Assembly: GCA_007449985.2 (NCBI GenBank)
Contig: VIIQ02000775.1
Span: forward strand, 62,001 to 126,000
DNA: 64,000 nt
Direction: 5' to 3'
DNA from: Desmodesmus armatus
Taxonomy: Eukaryota > Chlorophyta > Chlorophyceae > Sphaeropleales > Scenedesmaceae
In this document: positions 37,818 through 48,357 of the stretch, in pieces
How the letters are laid out: every line of letters begins with the position of its first letter
Position numbering within the stretch: the stretch's first letter is position 1
The notes under the pieces: model-generated
What the model was told of the DNA's origin: nothing
The model's database searches: none
Seen by the model: only the letters and a program-made list of their open reading frames with translations
Made by a program: the position numbers and the translations under genes

Positions 37818-38364
37818 GCTGCAAACAGCCTTGGGGGTGCCCTGCATGCACGCACAGACAAGCAAGCACAGCATTGGCCTGCTGATACCAAATCCAGCAT
37901 GTGTGCCAGGCCCCAACACAAAGCATGCGCATTGACAGCATGATATCCTTCAACACTTGGTGACTGATGAGGCAAATCAGGCAACGAGGGCAAGCTGCCT
38001 TCATTGTGGAAGATCATCACACCTGGCGCACCCCAGCACCCTGCACCTGAGGTGTCAGGCACTGCATGCTGGCCATTGTAGGAATATGTGTTTGATGAAT
38101 AGATTGCTGGAAACCTCTGTAAGCGCCTTGAACTGATCGCCTTGAAAAGTTGAGGCGATGTTGGTTTGTGGTTGTCTGGCCAGTTCCTCAGATGCGCGTG
38201 GGATATGACCAGCTTGTCGCAGTCCTAAACGCACAGGTTAGAAGTTGAAGTGCCTGCTAGTGCCAAGCAAGTTTCCAAAGGGTATTGCTTTTGACCCCCC
38301 AGTCAACCCTAGGGCCAGGCCTGGTTGTGCGCCCTGGTTGGACATGCCCTGCCAGTGCAGTACC

Positions 38365-38866
38365 ATGCAGCTTTACAGTCTAGATCTTGGCTTGTCTAAC
38401 TTTGTGAGCTTTGATGACTTCAGCATTCCTGCACAGGACATCATCCTTGCCAGGCTGGTCACCGGTGGGGACAGGCTGTACGGTAGGTTGCAGACAACAG
38501 CGCAACTGATGGTCCGCCGGCTGGTGGGTAGCATGTCGTGAAGCAGGAGGTTCGCAACAGTGACCTTCATCACTGGTGAAGCCTTTTTAAATTCCGCAAA
38601 CTCCCTTACCAAGCTCGGCTCAGGGATTGTATAGCAGCTTCATGTCAGGCTTGCAGCATCTCACTTGTTAAGGGCACTTCAAGCAGTTTGATTCTGAGCT
38701 TGCTGCCCTGAACGCGCACACTCGCCTGCAGCACCTGCTACTGCAGCTGCAGCTGGCAGGTGAGCTCAACCCGCTGGTGCAGCAAGGATTGCGCAGCTCT
38801 GCACAGCTCATCGCTGAGCTAGCTGCTGTCCCAGTAGCAGCGCATGCATGCATGCGCAGCAGCTAA
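38365..38866 (+). pseudogene. Possible coding remnant
   Basis: Two plus-strand stretches read like protein. The first, from an ATG at 38365, gives MQLYSLDLGLSNFVSFDDF and continues to a GTAGGT-type donor. The second, 38675-38866, gives FDSELAALNAHTRLQHLLL and ends in a stop. They are not joined in frame by obvious splice sites, and a stop lies just upstream of the second. They may be remnants of one gene or chance frames. Confidence 0.2.
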
Positions 38867-39310
38867 CCCATCCTTGCTTGCAGGGCAGCTTGAGGATCGT
38901 CCCTGGGGGACAACTCCCCGCGGCAGCCTTTAGAGCAGCCCTGACAACACGCAGCAAGCTGCGACAGAAGGTGTTTCCCTGCTGGCAGGCAGCTGCTGCA
39001 CTGTCAGGCAATGGACCTTGCTGATGCAACAAAGCCATGTGGGCGGGCCCCGCCGGGGGGGGGGGCTTTGGAGGCTCCTGCATGCAGCCCCCTGGTGAGA
39101 TGCAGCCCATGTATGTGGCAACCGTTCAGGATTCATGAGGAACCATGTGTTGTGTTCAAATGATTCACAGCCAGCAGATACACATGTAGTGTTGAACACA
39201 TAGCAGCCAACAGCTCAAAATCTGCGGAAACTGATTGGAGGCAGCTCAAGCGGGCTGGGCAACTGAGGGCTGGTCTGCACAGGCATGCTGTGCGGGGAAA
39301 AGGTGCTGAA

Positions 39311-39423
39311 GGGGGGGGGGAGAGCAAGGAGCACGTGCCGTGAAAACCAGGGCTCTCCGGGGGGAAGCAACTCGACCCGTGACACAAAGAAACAGGGTGA
39401 CCGAGTTCAAAACGCTACCTTTG
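39311..39423. mobile_element. Truncated relative of the 57.7-kb MITE
   Basis: After a G run, GAGCAAGGAGCAC and then an end resembling GACACAAAGAAACAGGGTGA and AACGCTACC parallel the right half of the element at 57651-57910. Only one terminal repeat was found, so this is a broken copy. Confidence 0.55.
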
Positions 39424-39576
39424 CCGCGGTCAAGCATGCCTTGCTGTATGGGGCAAGTGTGTACTGACATGCTGATTATGGGTCATATACGTGCTCAAAC
39501 CCTGTTCAGTCGATCATGCCTGATGCAATTTGGCAATTTGGTACCTGAGGTAACCTCGTTTCCAGCCAATTGTCAG

Positions 39577-39821
39577 CAGGGCTCGCAGCTTGTTCGTTAG
39601 AACGAAAATGAGGCTCGAAGGGCTCTTTTGAACGAAGCGCCGAAGGCGCTTCGTTGAAAATCAACGAGAAAATCGTCGCTGGGACACCCTCATTCGTTGG
39701 ATTTTGGCCTGTTTTTGGCCAAATCTGGCAGAATTTGACCTGTTTTGCCTGATCTCAACAAAAAAATGTTTCAGCCTCGTTGAGAACCAACGAAGGCATC
39801 TAGGGTATGTTGCGAGCCCTG
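39577..39821. mobile_element. Non-autonomous hAT-type MITE, 245 bp
   Basis: The element starts CAGGGCTCGCA and ends TGCGAGCCCTG, a perfect 11-bp terminal inverted repeat. It is flanked on both sides by the exact 8-bp duplication ATTGTCAG (39569-39576 and 39822-39829). An 8-bp target duplication with CAGGG ends is the hAT hallmark. Inside is a perfect 11-bp-arm hairpin, AACGAAGCGCC/GGCGCTTCGTT (39631-39655), and repeated TTCGTTG motifs. It has no transposase, so mobility would depend on an element elsewhere. Confidence 0.88.
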
Positions 39822-40137
39822 ATTGTCAGCCGCTGAGCGGGTGCATCCATTACATAGCTACATGTAGCAGCATCATGGACTGTGACTTCAGTTCAACTTC
39901 TTTCATCACTGATATTAGCTGACTGCCGTTGGTCAATCGACGTATCCCGGGAAGTTTGAACCAAATTTTGGCGGGAAGCAAGAATGCAATGGCTTACTCA
40001 GGCACGTGTCGCGTGGTTTATCAATATACAGGTGCTGTACGGTGGCCCCAATACTTCTTTTACGGTGGCTTCATCGCTGCGGTCCTGCTTTCTTATTCTA
40101 TATTGTCTGTTGGTGCAAGATCCTCAAGTCCACCCAC

Positions 40138-42519
40138 ATGATGGCTTCTGCTAGTCTCTGTAACTCCCAAAGTGAAATTGAGAGGCTTATAGATGCCGGA
40201 GACCTCCAGTCGATCCTACAGCTTCCAGACCTGTCAGCAGCAGTAACTGCAGTCGACCACAACGGGTCCACTGCGCTGCACATTGCAGCACGGCGGGGCA
40301 AGGACGAAACTGCTGCTGCACTCATTTCTGCAGGAGCAGATGTGAATGCTCCTGACATTATGCGGACAACCCCACTGTTGGCAGCTCTCAGAAACAGCAA
40401 GTCCAGCACAGTGCAGCTGCTGCTAGCAGCAGGAGCAGACCCCTGCATACCCAACCACCGCGGTTGTGCAGCTCTGTACGAGGCAGCCGTCAGCGGCTGT
40501 ACAGCCAGTGTTGGTTACCTGACAGAGGCGCTGCAGAAGAACGGCGTCAGCATGGACACATGCACCACTGCAGGACGCACAGCCTTGCACGCAGCGGCAA
40601 CTTTCAAGCACACAGATTCTATCCAGCTGCTGCTCAGCAAGGGAGCCTCAGTCGATGCTGCAGACCGTGTGGGCAGGACGGCTCTGCACATGGCTGCTGC
40701 AACTGGCTGCACAGCAGCGGTGCAGGCATTAATGCTAATAATATTGCTTGAGGCAGGAGCAGCAGTCAATGCGGTCAGTCTTGCTTGGCGCTTTCGAAGC
40801 GCCTGGCGCTTTGCAACACCCCTGCATGCAGCAGCAGCAGGCAACCATGCAGATGTGGCGCGGCTCCTGCTCAGCAAGGGTGCAAGTTTGGATGCAGTGG
40901 ACAGCATCAGCAGGACACCTCTGCACATTGCCGTGGAAGCCGGCCACATCACAGTTGCAGAGCTTCTGTTGATTGCAGGAGCAGCTCCCAACGCCCCCAG
41001 CACAGATGCCAAGACAGCTCTTCCCCTGGCAGCTCAGCACCAGCAGCCAGCACTGCTGCAGGCACTGATTGATGCAGGAGCAGATGTCTCAGCAGAGGAT
41101 GCACAGCGCTGGACTCCTCTGCACACAGCAATATACAGCGGCTCCAACACGTGCCTGGCACTGCTGCTGGCGGCCCATGCACCCGCCAGCGCAGCTGACG
41201 CAGCTTCGCTAGCCCCACTGCACCATGCTGTCATGGCCGGCAATGCAGCTGCTGTGCAGAAGCTGCTGGCGGTTGGTGCTGCTGTGGCTGCAGTTGATGC
41301 TGCAGGTGCCACTCCCCTGATGCTAGCAGCCAAGCTGGGCTGTGCTGACCTTGTCAGGCTGCTGCTCACAGCAGGGGCAGCGCCACAAGCGGTTGCTGAC
41401 AGGGGCTGGACTGCCTTGCACTTTGCAGTAGATAGCGGCTGCAGTGAGGTGGCTCAGCTGCTAGCTGCGCATGGGGCCTCAGTGGACGCAACACTAGACA
41501 CCGGTGACACACCCATGCACCTGGCAGTGAAGAGCCAGCACACCGCCGCACTCGAAGTGCTGCTCGACGCAGGCGCCGCAGTGCATGCCACAGGATCAGG
41601 TGACCGCAGCGCCCTGCGCATGGCTGCAGCCGCAGGCCACATGCCCACTCTTGAGTGCCTGCTGCAGCGCAGCTCGCTGGACGCAGCTGCAGATGACATG
41701 GTCAGGTCTGCAGTAGCAGCAGCACAAGCCCTGGGCCTGGACGACAGCACCAAGCAGAGCGTGATGCTGCGGCTGCTGCTACCAGCTGCAAGGAGCGACG
41801 CAGTGGCGGTCAAAGCTACCCTGCAGCAGTGCATGGAGCCAGCAGGCAGCGCAATGTCGAGTGTGCTAATGGATGCATGGCTGGAAAAAGATGCTGTGGT
41901 GGCGGATGTGGGCAAGCAGCGCACAGCAGTGCAGCACCTGATTATCAGCATGGCTGCAGCGCAGAAGCAGCAGGAGGGTGAGCCTCTAGTAGAGCGTGCA
42001 CGGCTGGCCCTGCCGCCAACTGAGTTGGAAAAGATGCTGCTGACTGAGGAGCGGGCTGTGCTGAACCAGCAGCAGGAGAGCTTGGTGGGCGAGCGCGCAG
42101 AGTTTGCCAAGCAGCTGCAGCAACTCCACACGCAGCAGGAACAGCAGCTGCAGGCTGTCCAGGTGCATGCAGCAGCAGAGCTAGCACAGGCCGTGCAGCA
42201 GCAGAAGCTGGATGTTCAGAAGGAGGAGCTTGACAAAGCGCAGGCAGGTGTGGAGGAGCAGCGTCAGGAGTTGTCGAGTGTCATTGTGCCACACATGCAG
42301 CACTTGGCAGCAAAGAAGCAATTAGAGGCAGAGGTGCGGGCGCTGCAGGTTGTGTCTATGGTGAGCATGTTCGGGCACTACCTTGCATGTGTGGCGGTGT
42401 CGGCATCCCTCCTGTCGAGCATCATCCATGAATACCTGGTCGAGGAGCCCTTGGGCGCGTCACACTTATTACTAGCAGCTGTGGCATTGTGGCTGCTGGT
42501 GCCCCTGTCGTTGAGGTGA
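40138..42519 (+). CDS. Intronless ankyrin-repeat protein with coiled coil and C-terminal membrane anchor
   Basis: A single open frame of 793 residues starts at tandem ATGs (40138, 40141). Residues about 35-520 form roughly 14 ankyrin repeats, recognisable by GxTALHxAAxxG and LLLxxGAxVxA (for example GRTALHAAATFKHTDSIQLL and TPLHIAVEAGHITVAELLL). One repeat near residue 200-230 is disrupted by LMLIILLEAG and WRFRSAWRFA. Residues about 630-750 are Gln/Glu-rich and should form a coiled coil. The C-terminus has two hydrophobic stretches (YLACVAVSASLLSSII, LLLAAVALWLLVPLSL), suggesting tail anchoring with the repeats in the cytosol. The absence of introns contrasts with every neighbour and suggests a retrocopy or recent expansion of a repeat family. 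The binding partner is unknown. Confidence 0.88.
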   Translation: MMASASLCNSQSEIERLIDAGDLQSILQLPDLSAAVTAVDHNGSTALHIAARRGKDETAAALISAGADVNAPDIMRTTPLLAALRNSKSSTVQLLLAAGADPCIPNHRGCAALYEAAVSGCTASVGYLTEALQKNGVSMDTCTTAGRTALHAAATFKHTDSIQLLLSKGASVDAADRVGRTALHMAAATGCTAAVQALMLIILLEAGAAVNAVSLAWRFRSAWRFATPLHAAAAGNHADVARLLLSKGASLDAVDSISRTPLHIAVEAGHITVAELLLIAGAAPNAPSTDAKTALPLAAQHQQPALLQALIDAGADVSAEDAQRWTPLHTAIYSGSNTCLALLLAAHAPASAADAASLAPLHHAVMAGNAAAVQKLLAVGAAVAAVDAAGATPLMLAAKLGCADLVRLLLTAGAAPQAVADRGWTALHFAVDSGCSEVAQLLAAHGASVDATLDTGDTPMHLAVKSQHTAALEVLLDAGAAVHATGSGDRSALRMAAAAGHMPTLECLLQRSSLDAAADDMVRSAVAAAQALGLDDSTKQSVMLRLLLPAARSDAVAVKATLQQCMEPAGSAMSSVLMDAWLEKDAVVADVGKQRTAVQHLIISMAAAQKQQEGEPLVERARLALPPTELEKMLLTEERAVLNQQQESLVGERAEFAKQLQQLHTQQEQQLQAVQVHAAAELAQAVQQQKLDVQKEELDKAQAGVEEQRQELSSVIVPHMQHLAAKKQLEAEVRALQVVSMVSMFGHYLACVAVSASLLSSIIHEYLVEEPLGASHLLLAAVALWLLVPLSLR

Positions 42520-44113
42520 ATTGTGCAGGAGGCAGCGGTCTTGGTTCTGCTTACTGCTGGTCATCAGCCGAGTGCACCAGTGTTGCCACCCAGAGACTCA
42601 GGCTGGGTGAAAGTAGCAGTGCGTGCTTGGACGCTCCTGCACAGCTGGCCCAGCTGTGTGTGCGGCAGAGTGTGTTGCTATCTTGCAGTCACGCCAGCAT
42701 CCTTAGTGACTTGATGTGTGGTTGTTTCCAGCAGGGAATGATGGCTTTATCCAGTATGTTATGCTGCGAGAATATCCATGATTTGGGCTGCCCTGTGGAT
42801 CATCTTGCCTGCAGTCTTGCCCACAGCGCAACTGTTTGCCTTGGTGGCTTTGGATTTGCAGACTGTAGGGGCAGTGTTTGCACCGAAATGCTGGCTTTGC
42901 AGCAACTACATTGTGCAGGCATCCTCCTGCACACCTCCGAGGTGTCTTGGCAAGGCAGGGTGGCAGCTATGTCGTTCGCGGCGGGGAAGCTTGCTGCCTC
43001 GAAGGTTTGGACGTGCACAGGCTTGGCTTATTGGTTGTTTCTTTTCACACAAAAATGATGGCGGTCCACTGTCGAAGTGGGGTGTGGCTCTTGGTTTCGT
43101 TACTGAAGACTCAGGGGCTTGCGCAGAGTGTGGGGTCAGTGACCAACTCCTGAGGATCCCAACTGTCGACTGAAGTCAGGTCCACCACAAGTGGGGGCGC
43201 TTGGCAGGCTTGCTTGGGAGGCTCTGGCACGGAATGGCGTTTAGTTATGGACAGCAAGCCGTAAGGCAGTCATCTGGATGTTGAGACTTTGTTGCCAACT
43301 AGCAAGATGGAGGCTTCAGCAGGGATATGTTTCTCTGCATTGGCTCGAGTATAGCTGCTGTCCCATGGATCAGTGAGGCGTGACTGCATGGCAGCAGGGA
43401 TCTTGCATACATCGGGACTTCTTGGTCACCTGGGTATTGCAGGGCCACTGTGTGTGCCCATTCACTCTGTGTGCCATTCTTTGCACAGCCTGCACTGAGT
43501 ATATGAATGAGTAATCCTTGGGGCTTGGTGCAGTCACGACGGCTGGTTGGTCATGTACAGTGTGGTGCTGGCCAGCCTGGCATGAGGCCATGCCTTGAGT
43601 GTTGCCGACACGCAGGTGGCTAGCAGGCAGGGAAACCATGAGTGTGACAGCAAAAAAAGACCATCCTAGGTAGCATCCTGCAGCTCATTCATGAGCAGAC
43701 TGGATGGTGAGATGTCCCGCTTGCAATGCAGTTGCCTGTCCCACACTGCCAGCCTGGTCAAATCTCAAATTTGCAGTCGTCGCGTCCAGACAAGCAAAGC
43801 AACACACTTTTCTTGCAATTGCTCGTTGAATACCTTTTGTTAATCTGCAGCCCCCCTCCACTTGAGATTCTAGTCGTGATCCATTCACCATCCACCAAAG
43901 GCTCAGGACTGGACAGGCAAGACAGTAGGCCTGAATTGAGCGCACTATTGGTGAGGCAGGAAGCGGAAACCTGACTTCGTGGTGCCCGTGGCCTCTGGCA
44001 AAATCCCTACCACCACCCTACAACACAGAGGCAGGGACAGTGGCAGGTGGTGGCTGAATCGTATCGTGCCCCTTTTATGTGCTTGCAGGACCAAAACTAC
44101 TTGCGAGTATGCT
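42520..44113. other. Intergenic
   Basis: About 1.6 kb with no supportable gene or clear repeat. It contains the ankyrin gene 3' flank and the promoter of the CemA-like gene. Confidence 0.5.
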
Positions 44114-47100
44114 ATGTTGCCTTCTGTCTGGCAGCAGCATCAGCATACAGCACACGCGTCGCAGCAGGGACAGCAGCAGAGAACTGGCCTGAGGCAGGCA
44201 ACACCCTGCTCGCAGCGGTTGCAGGGTGCAGCTGTTTCTAACCATGCTGGCCATCATATAGGCAGCAGCATACACAGGAAGCAGCATGGCCACGTGCTGC
44301 AGCGCCCATCAGTCAGCACAGCTGCTGCAAGCATCAGCAGCTGCACAGGCAGTGACAGCGCTCTGGGGCCCTTACGAAGCAGCAGACGCAGCAGTCAATG
44401 CTGCTGCAGCCTGCCACATACTAAGCTTCCCCAGCAGCAACGCGTGGCCCAGCATGGCAGCAAGCAGCAGCAGCGGTCAGCGCACTTAGCCTGCGCAGCC
44501 AGCAGACCACCACCTGACCCCTGGAAACAACCGCAAGGTTCAGGGGGTGTCGGCACAGCAGCAGACTGGAGCGGAAACGGCGGGTATGGCCCTCCAAACG
44601 GCAGCAACGGCAGCAACGGTCGCCAGTCTCCCAACGGCAGCTATGACGCGTGGGATGCAGCAGCAGTGCCTCCTGCAGCCAACGGCAATGGCAACGGCAT
44701 GCCTAGATATGACCAGACAGACTGGGGCTGGACAAGTAAGCGGATGCAAGGGGGCATGACTGGTGCAGCGGGTCGTCTGCAGTGTGATAAAGTGTGGGGG
44801 CAGCAGCAGTGTAGAATCAGTGATGCTCACTGGCCTCTGGACGCTTGTGCGTCGTGCACCTGCTCTGCACTCGCTGTGACAGGGTGTCACACGGGCAGCC
44901 CCTCAATGTGGCATCAGGCAACCATGCCAGCACGAGTTCCGCGCAGCTTGAGCCATCAATGTGTCTGGGCAGAGGCGCCAGCAGTATGCTCCTCCCTATG
45001 TACTGACGACCCTGTGCTGTGCTGCGCTTTGCTGTCCTCCGCCATGCTGTCCCTGCTGTGCTGTCCCCTCCCCCCGCCATGCTGTGCCGTGCTGTGTCAC
45101 TGCAGGTACCCCTGAGGACTGGGACCCTGCGGAGGGCCTGGGTCCGCAGCAGCTGGCAGACATGGAGCGGGATTACGAGCAGCAGCTGCAGCGGCGCCGC
45201 AACTCACAGGACGTGGCGCGCGACAAGTGGATCACACCACTCCTGGACTGGGAGGTACGTATAAACCAGTGTGTGTGAGTCAATACATGATGGTTGTGTC
45301 AAGGTGTGATGTTTAGTCAGCCTCCTGCTGGGCTGGTCGTAGATTGTGGGTGCAGCCACGCGTTTGTGCAGGGCCGGCTGGTGTTCCAAGCCAGCCCTCA
45401 AGCCAGGGGCACATTGGCCCACTGCTGCTGCAGTTGCATACCGCTGCCCTGCGCGCGTGCACTGTTACAATCACCGGCATGGTTTTTGAAACCAGCAACA
45501 GCTGGTAGTGCACCCAGACCAGCTGCTGCAGCGCATGAGCTGACATGAGTCACTCAGCCACTCAAGTGTGCTGTGCACAATGAGAGGAACACACATGTTT
45601 GCCGTCAGACAACGCACAACACTCTCTTCATCTCAGGTGGTCAGCGCACTCCATTCCCTCAAGGGGGTTCCCAACTACACTCACACCCACTCTGCGTGCT
45701 GTGGCTTCTTTTTCTTTGATGCTGGCTGCAGTCCATCCGTGGTGCGTTTGACCCTGACCAGTCCCGCACTGAGGAGTCCATGGCAGATGAGGCCCTCACC
45801 AACAAGGAGGAGAGCAGGGAGGCACTCGCCTTCATCGGACGCCTGATAGTCATTCCGCTAGTCACCGGCGCCCTCATCAGCAAAGCCATCACTGACCCAG
45901 TGCTCAGCTTCAGCTTGCAGGTGAGAGGGGAGGGAGGGGTTTGCGTATGGCATGTGTCCCAGGGGATGTCGGTGGACTAGCTGATGTCAAGGCATCCATA
46001 CCACATGCATTCTGTAATCCTTGTCAGCAGGGTGTGGGGATTGTCCTCCATAGCACGTGGAGCTATCGCAGGCAGAGCACTAGAGGGCAGCAGCGAGCCG
46101 CAGGGCCTTAGCAGGACCCGCCCGTGCTGGCCGCGTAGGTGCCCGGTGACAGACGGAGGGCATGCACCCTACCTTACTGGAAAACGACAGACTTATGATG
46201 CACTCCCTTGTATCAGACTATCGAGATATGCATTCTGTATATGTGTGTTCCCCTGCTGCAACCTGTTGCCCACCCCAGAACAACCCCAATGCCTTCCAGC
46301 TGAGTGAGCACCAGAAGCTGGAGGGTGCACAGGCCCTGCACATGGAGGAGACGCGTGTCAAGATGATGATGGCCATCGGCCAGATCCCACCCCTCAACGA
46401 GTCAGGCATGCTGGAGCACCTGCACGAGTTTGCACTGGAGGTGAGGGGGCACAGGCAGAGGGAGGGCACATGCAGATGGGGCCAGGGAGGGTGCCACCAT
46501 GTGTCAAACCTGCCGACTAGGTTTGAAACCTGCCTAGTAGGTTCATACAGCGCCCAGCAAGAAGACTGAGGTGTTTTGCCTTGACTGGTGGTAGCCAGCA
46601 GAGGTAGAAGAGTGGGTGGTCAACCGCGTCTCAAGCCGCCTCAACAATGCCATCCACTAACCAAAAGGACCAACTTGCCCCTGAATTCAACCCCTTCTCA
46701 TTGCAAACCTTTTCTCATCCCATGGCTGCCTCCATCGACTGACTGGGGTTCTCTGCTGCTTGGTGGTGTGGTGCTGCAGTTCCAGGAGGAGGAGCGTGAG
46801 AAGAATGAGGCCAGCCTGATGACCCTCGTCAGCGACAGCATCAGCGCAATGGTCTTCTTCATCATGTTTGTGAGGGACAACGACGCGCGGGAGGCCATCT
46901 TCAGCACCATTGGGCGCCTGTTTGAGGGCCTGTCGGACATTGCCAAGGCAGTGATGATCATCCTGGTGGCTGACACACTGCTGGGGTACCACTCTGAGGA
47001 AGGTGGGTTGGGGGTTTGGGTCCGGCTTCAACTTGTGTGGCGCAGTGGACTTGATGTGCAGGTTGTAGGGTATGCTGTATCATGTCAGATTGGCGGGGTG

Positions 47101-47366
47101 CTGCCCCGATGTAAGCTGCACAGCGTCGCTCTGTGTTGGTGCATGACAGGGCCGTTTTGTTGCTTTCCTGCCCTCCAGGTTGGACCGGTTTCCTGGACCT
47201 GTTCCTGGGGCACTATGGCATTGAGGTGGAGGAGGAGAACATCGTGCTGTTTGTGGGCATCATCCCCATCGCCATTGACGTGCTGTTCAAGTACTGGATC
47301 TTCATTGGCCTGAACAAGATCTCGCCCGGTGCTGTGGTGACTATCAAGCAGCTGGACAGGCACTGA
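44114..47366 (+). CDS. CemA/PxcA-like plastid envelope protein (nuclear-encoded)
   Basis: Six phase-compatible exons, 44114-44735, 45106-45254, 45732-45920, 46279-46440, 46780-47002 and 47179-47366, encode about 510 residues. The N-terminal ~140 residues are Gln/Ser/His-rich with few acids and end near AHLACAASRPP, a plausible transit-peptide cleavage site. A Gly/Asn-rich linker follows. The C-terminal half is a CemA domain: FIGRLIVIPLVTGALISKA, then SISAMVFFIMFVRDN, then IAKAVMIILVADTLLGYHSEEGW, then NIVLFVGIIPIAIDVLFKYW and KISPGAVV. The CemA/PxcA family includes the plastid-encoded CemA, cyanobacterial PxcA and plant DLDG1, which affect light-dependent H+ extrusion and plastid pH balance. 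Because this copy is nuclear with a presequence, a DLDG1-type role in the inner envelope is the best guess. Confidence 0.9.
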
Positions 47367-48357
47367 GGGATGACAGGGGCGCCCGTTGGGGGCCGGTCGA
47401 GTGGCCTGGTGAGCGGTCAGGCTGAGCGGCTATGCAATGGCTGCTGTAGGGCCTGATGTGTCTTGCTGGGTGGCCAAGCTAGGTGGCCTGCTTGGCAGCC
47501 TGCAGCAGTCCGGTCATTGGCTTGCTGGATGGCTTGCTGATGGGCTATGCTGGCAGCCTGTTTGGTATTGGTGTTGGTTTTGCTGAGGGCCAAGAGCTGA
47601 GCCATGCATGCTGATGAGTGTGGGAGAGTCAGCTGGCTTGCAGGAGTGTTGGTTTTGTCTGTGGGCGTTTTGGCGGGGTTTACTGTGATCGTGTGAGCAC
47701 TGTGTATGTCTCTAATGATATTGTTCCTGCAGTGTTTGGACAACCTGGCACTGGCCCAGACATTCCCTGCTGTGGACGTATGGCTACCCACAGTCAGTTA
47801 TCCGTAGTAAACCACTTTGTAATGTCCAGGGCACATACTGGCTAGTTGCTGTTTGCTTGCAAGGGCGCGATCTCACATGCACACTGCAGTTCACAGGGAA
47901 GAAAGACTGGTGCAGTGCCTGCCAGGCCCTGCAAACAAAGTTGTGCTGTCATTGAATAGCTCTATCAGAGTTGTATATTAATGTCGCTGCTCCCTTTGTT
48001 CATGTGATCGCTCAGAGCACAACCAAACCCCACAGTTACATTGTGTTCTGTGTTCCCATCTTTGTGTGTTCCCAGTGTCTCCACAGGAAATCTTGCTACC
48101 TCCCCGGTTCCGGGCACTGTCTCACAAACCCTACACAACAGTGCAGTCAAACAGGGAGGGAAAAAATCACAACTGCCGCCCAAGCGAAGACCGTTGCAAT
48201 ACGTTTCAGCACGACGACAATTGTATCTCAATTAGCGTTCAGGTTGGTGCCTTCCACCTGCACCAAGTTACAACAGTTTACCCCCCTTTCAACTGCAGAT
48301 CAGCAGGACACCAGCCTTCTCCGCCTTGTCGTCATCACAAGCAGCAAAAAACGGAAG
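47367..48357. other. Intergenic
   Basis: About 1 kb holding the CemA-like 3' UTR, with TGTAA at 47818-47822, and the promoter of the next gene. No gene seen. Confidence 0.5.
47818..47822 (+). terminator. TGTAA polyadenylation motif, CemA-like gene
   Basis: The TGTAA motif lies about 450 bases past the stop codon, a common 3' UTR length in green algae. Confidence 0.45.

Larger units (their letters stand above)
37818..40137. other. Divergent intergenic region with mobile-element debris
   Basis: This 2.3-kb gap separates the Rieske gene (minus) from the ankyrin gene (plus) and includes both promoters. It holds a MITE fragment (39311-39423), a complete hAT-type MITE (39577-39821) and two coding-like stretches between 38.36 and 38.87 kb. 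No intact gene was found. Confidence 0.5.

Noticed and set aside
41454..42131. Minus-strand frame of 225 codons
   Set aside because: Shadow of the ankyrin/coiled-coil gene; composition mirrors Ala/Gln codons.
42489..43058. Frame of 189 codons after the ankyrin gene
   Set aside because: It begins inside the ankyrin stop region, has no motif or splice continuity, and probably lies in the 3' UTR.
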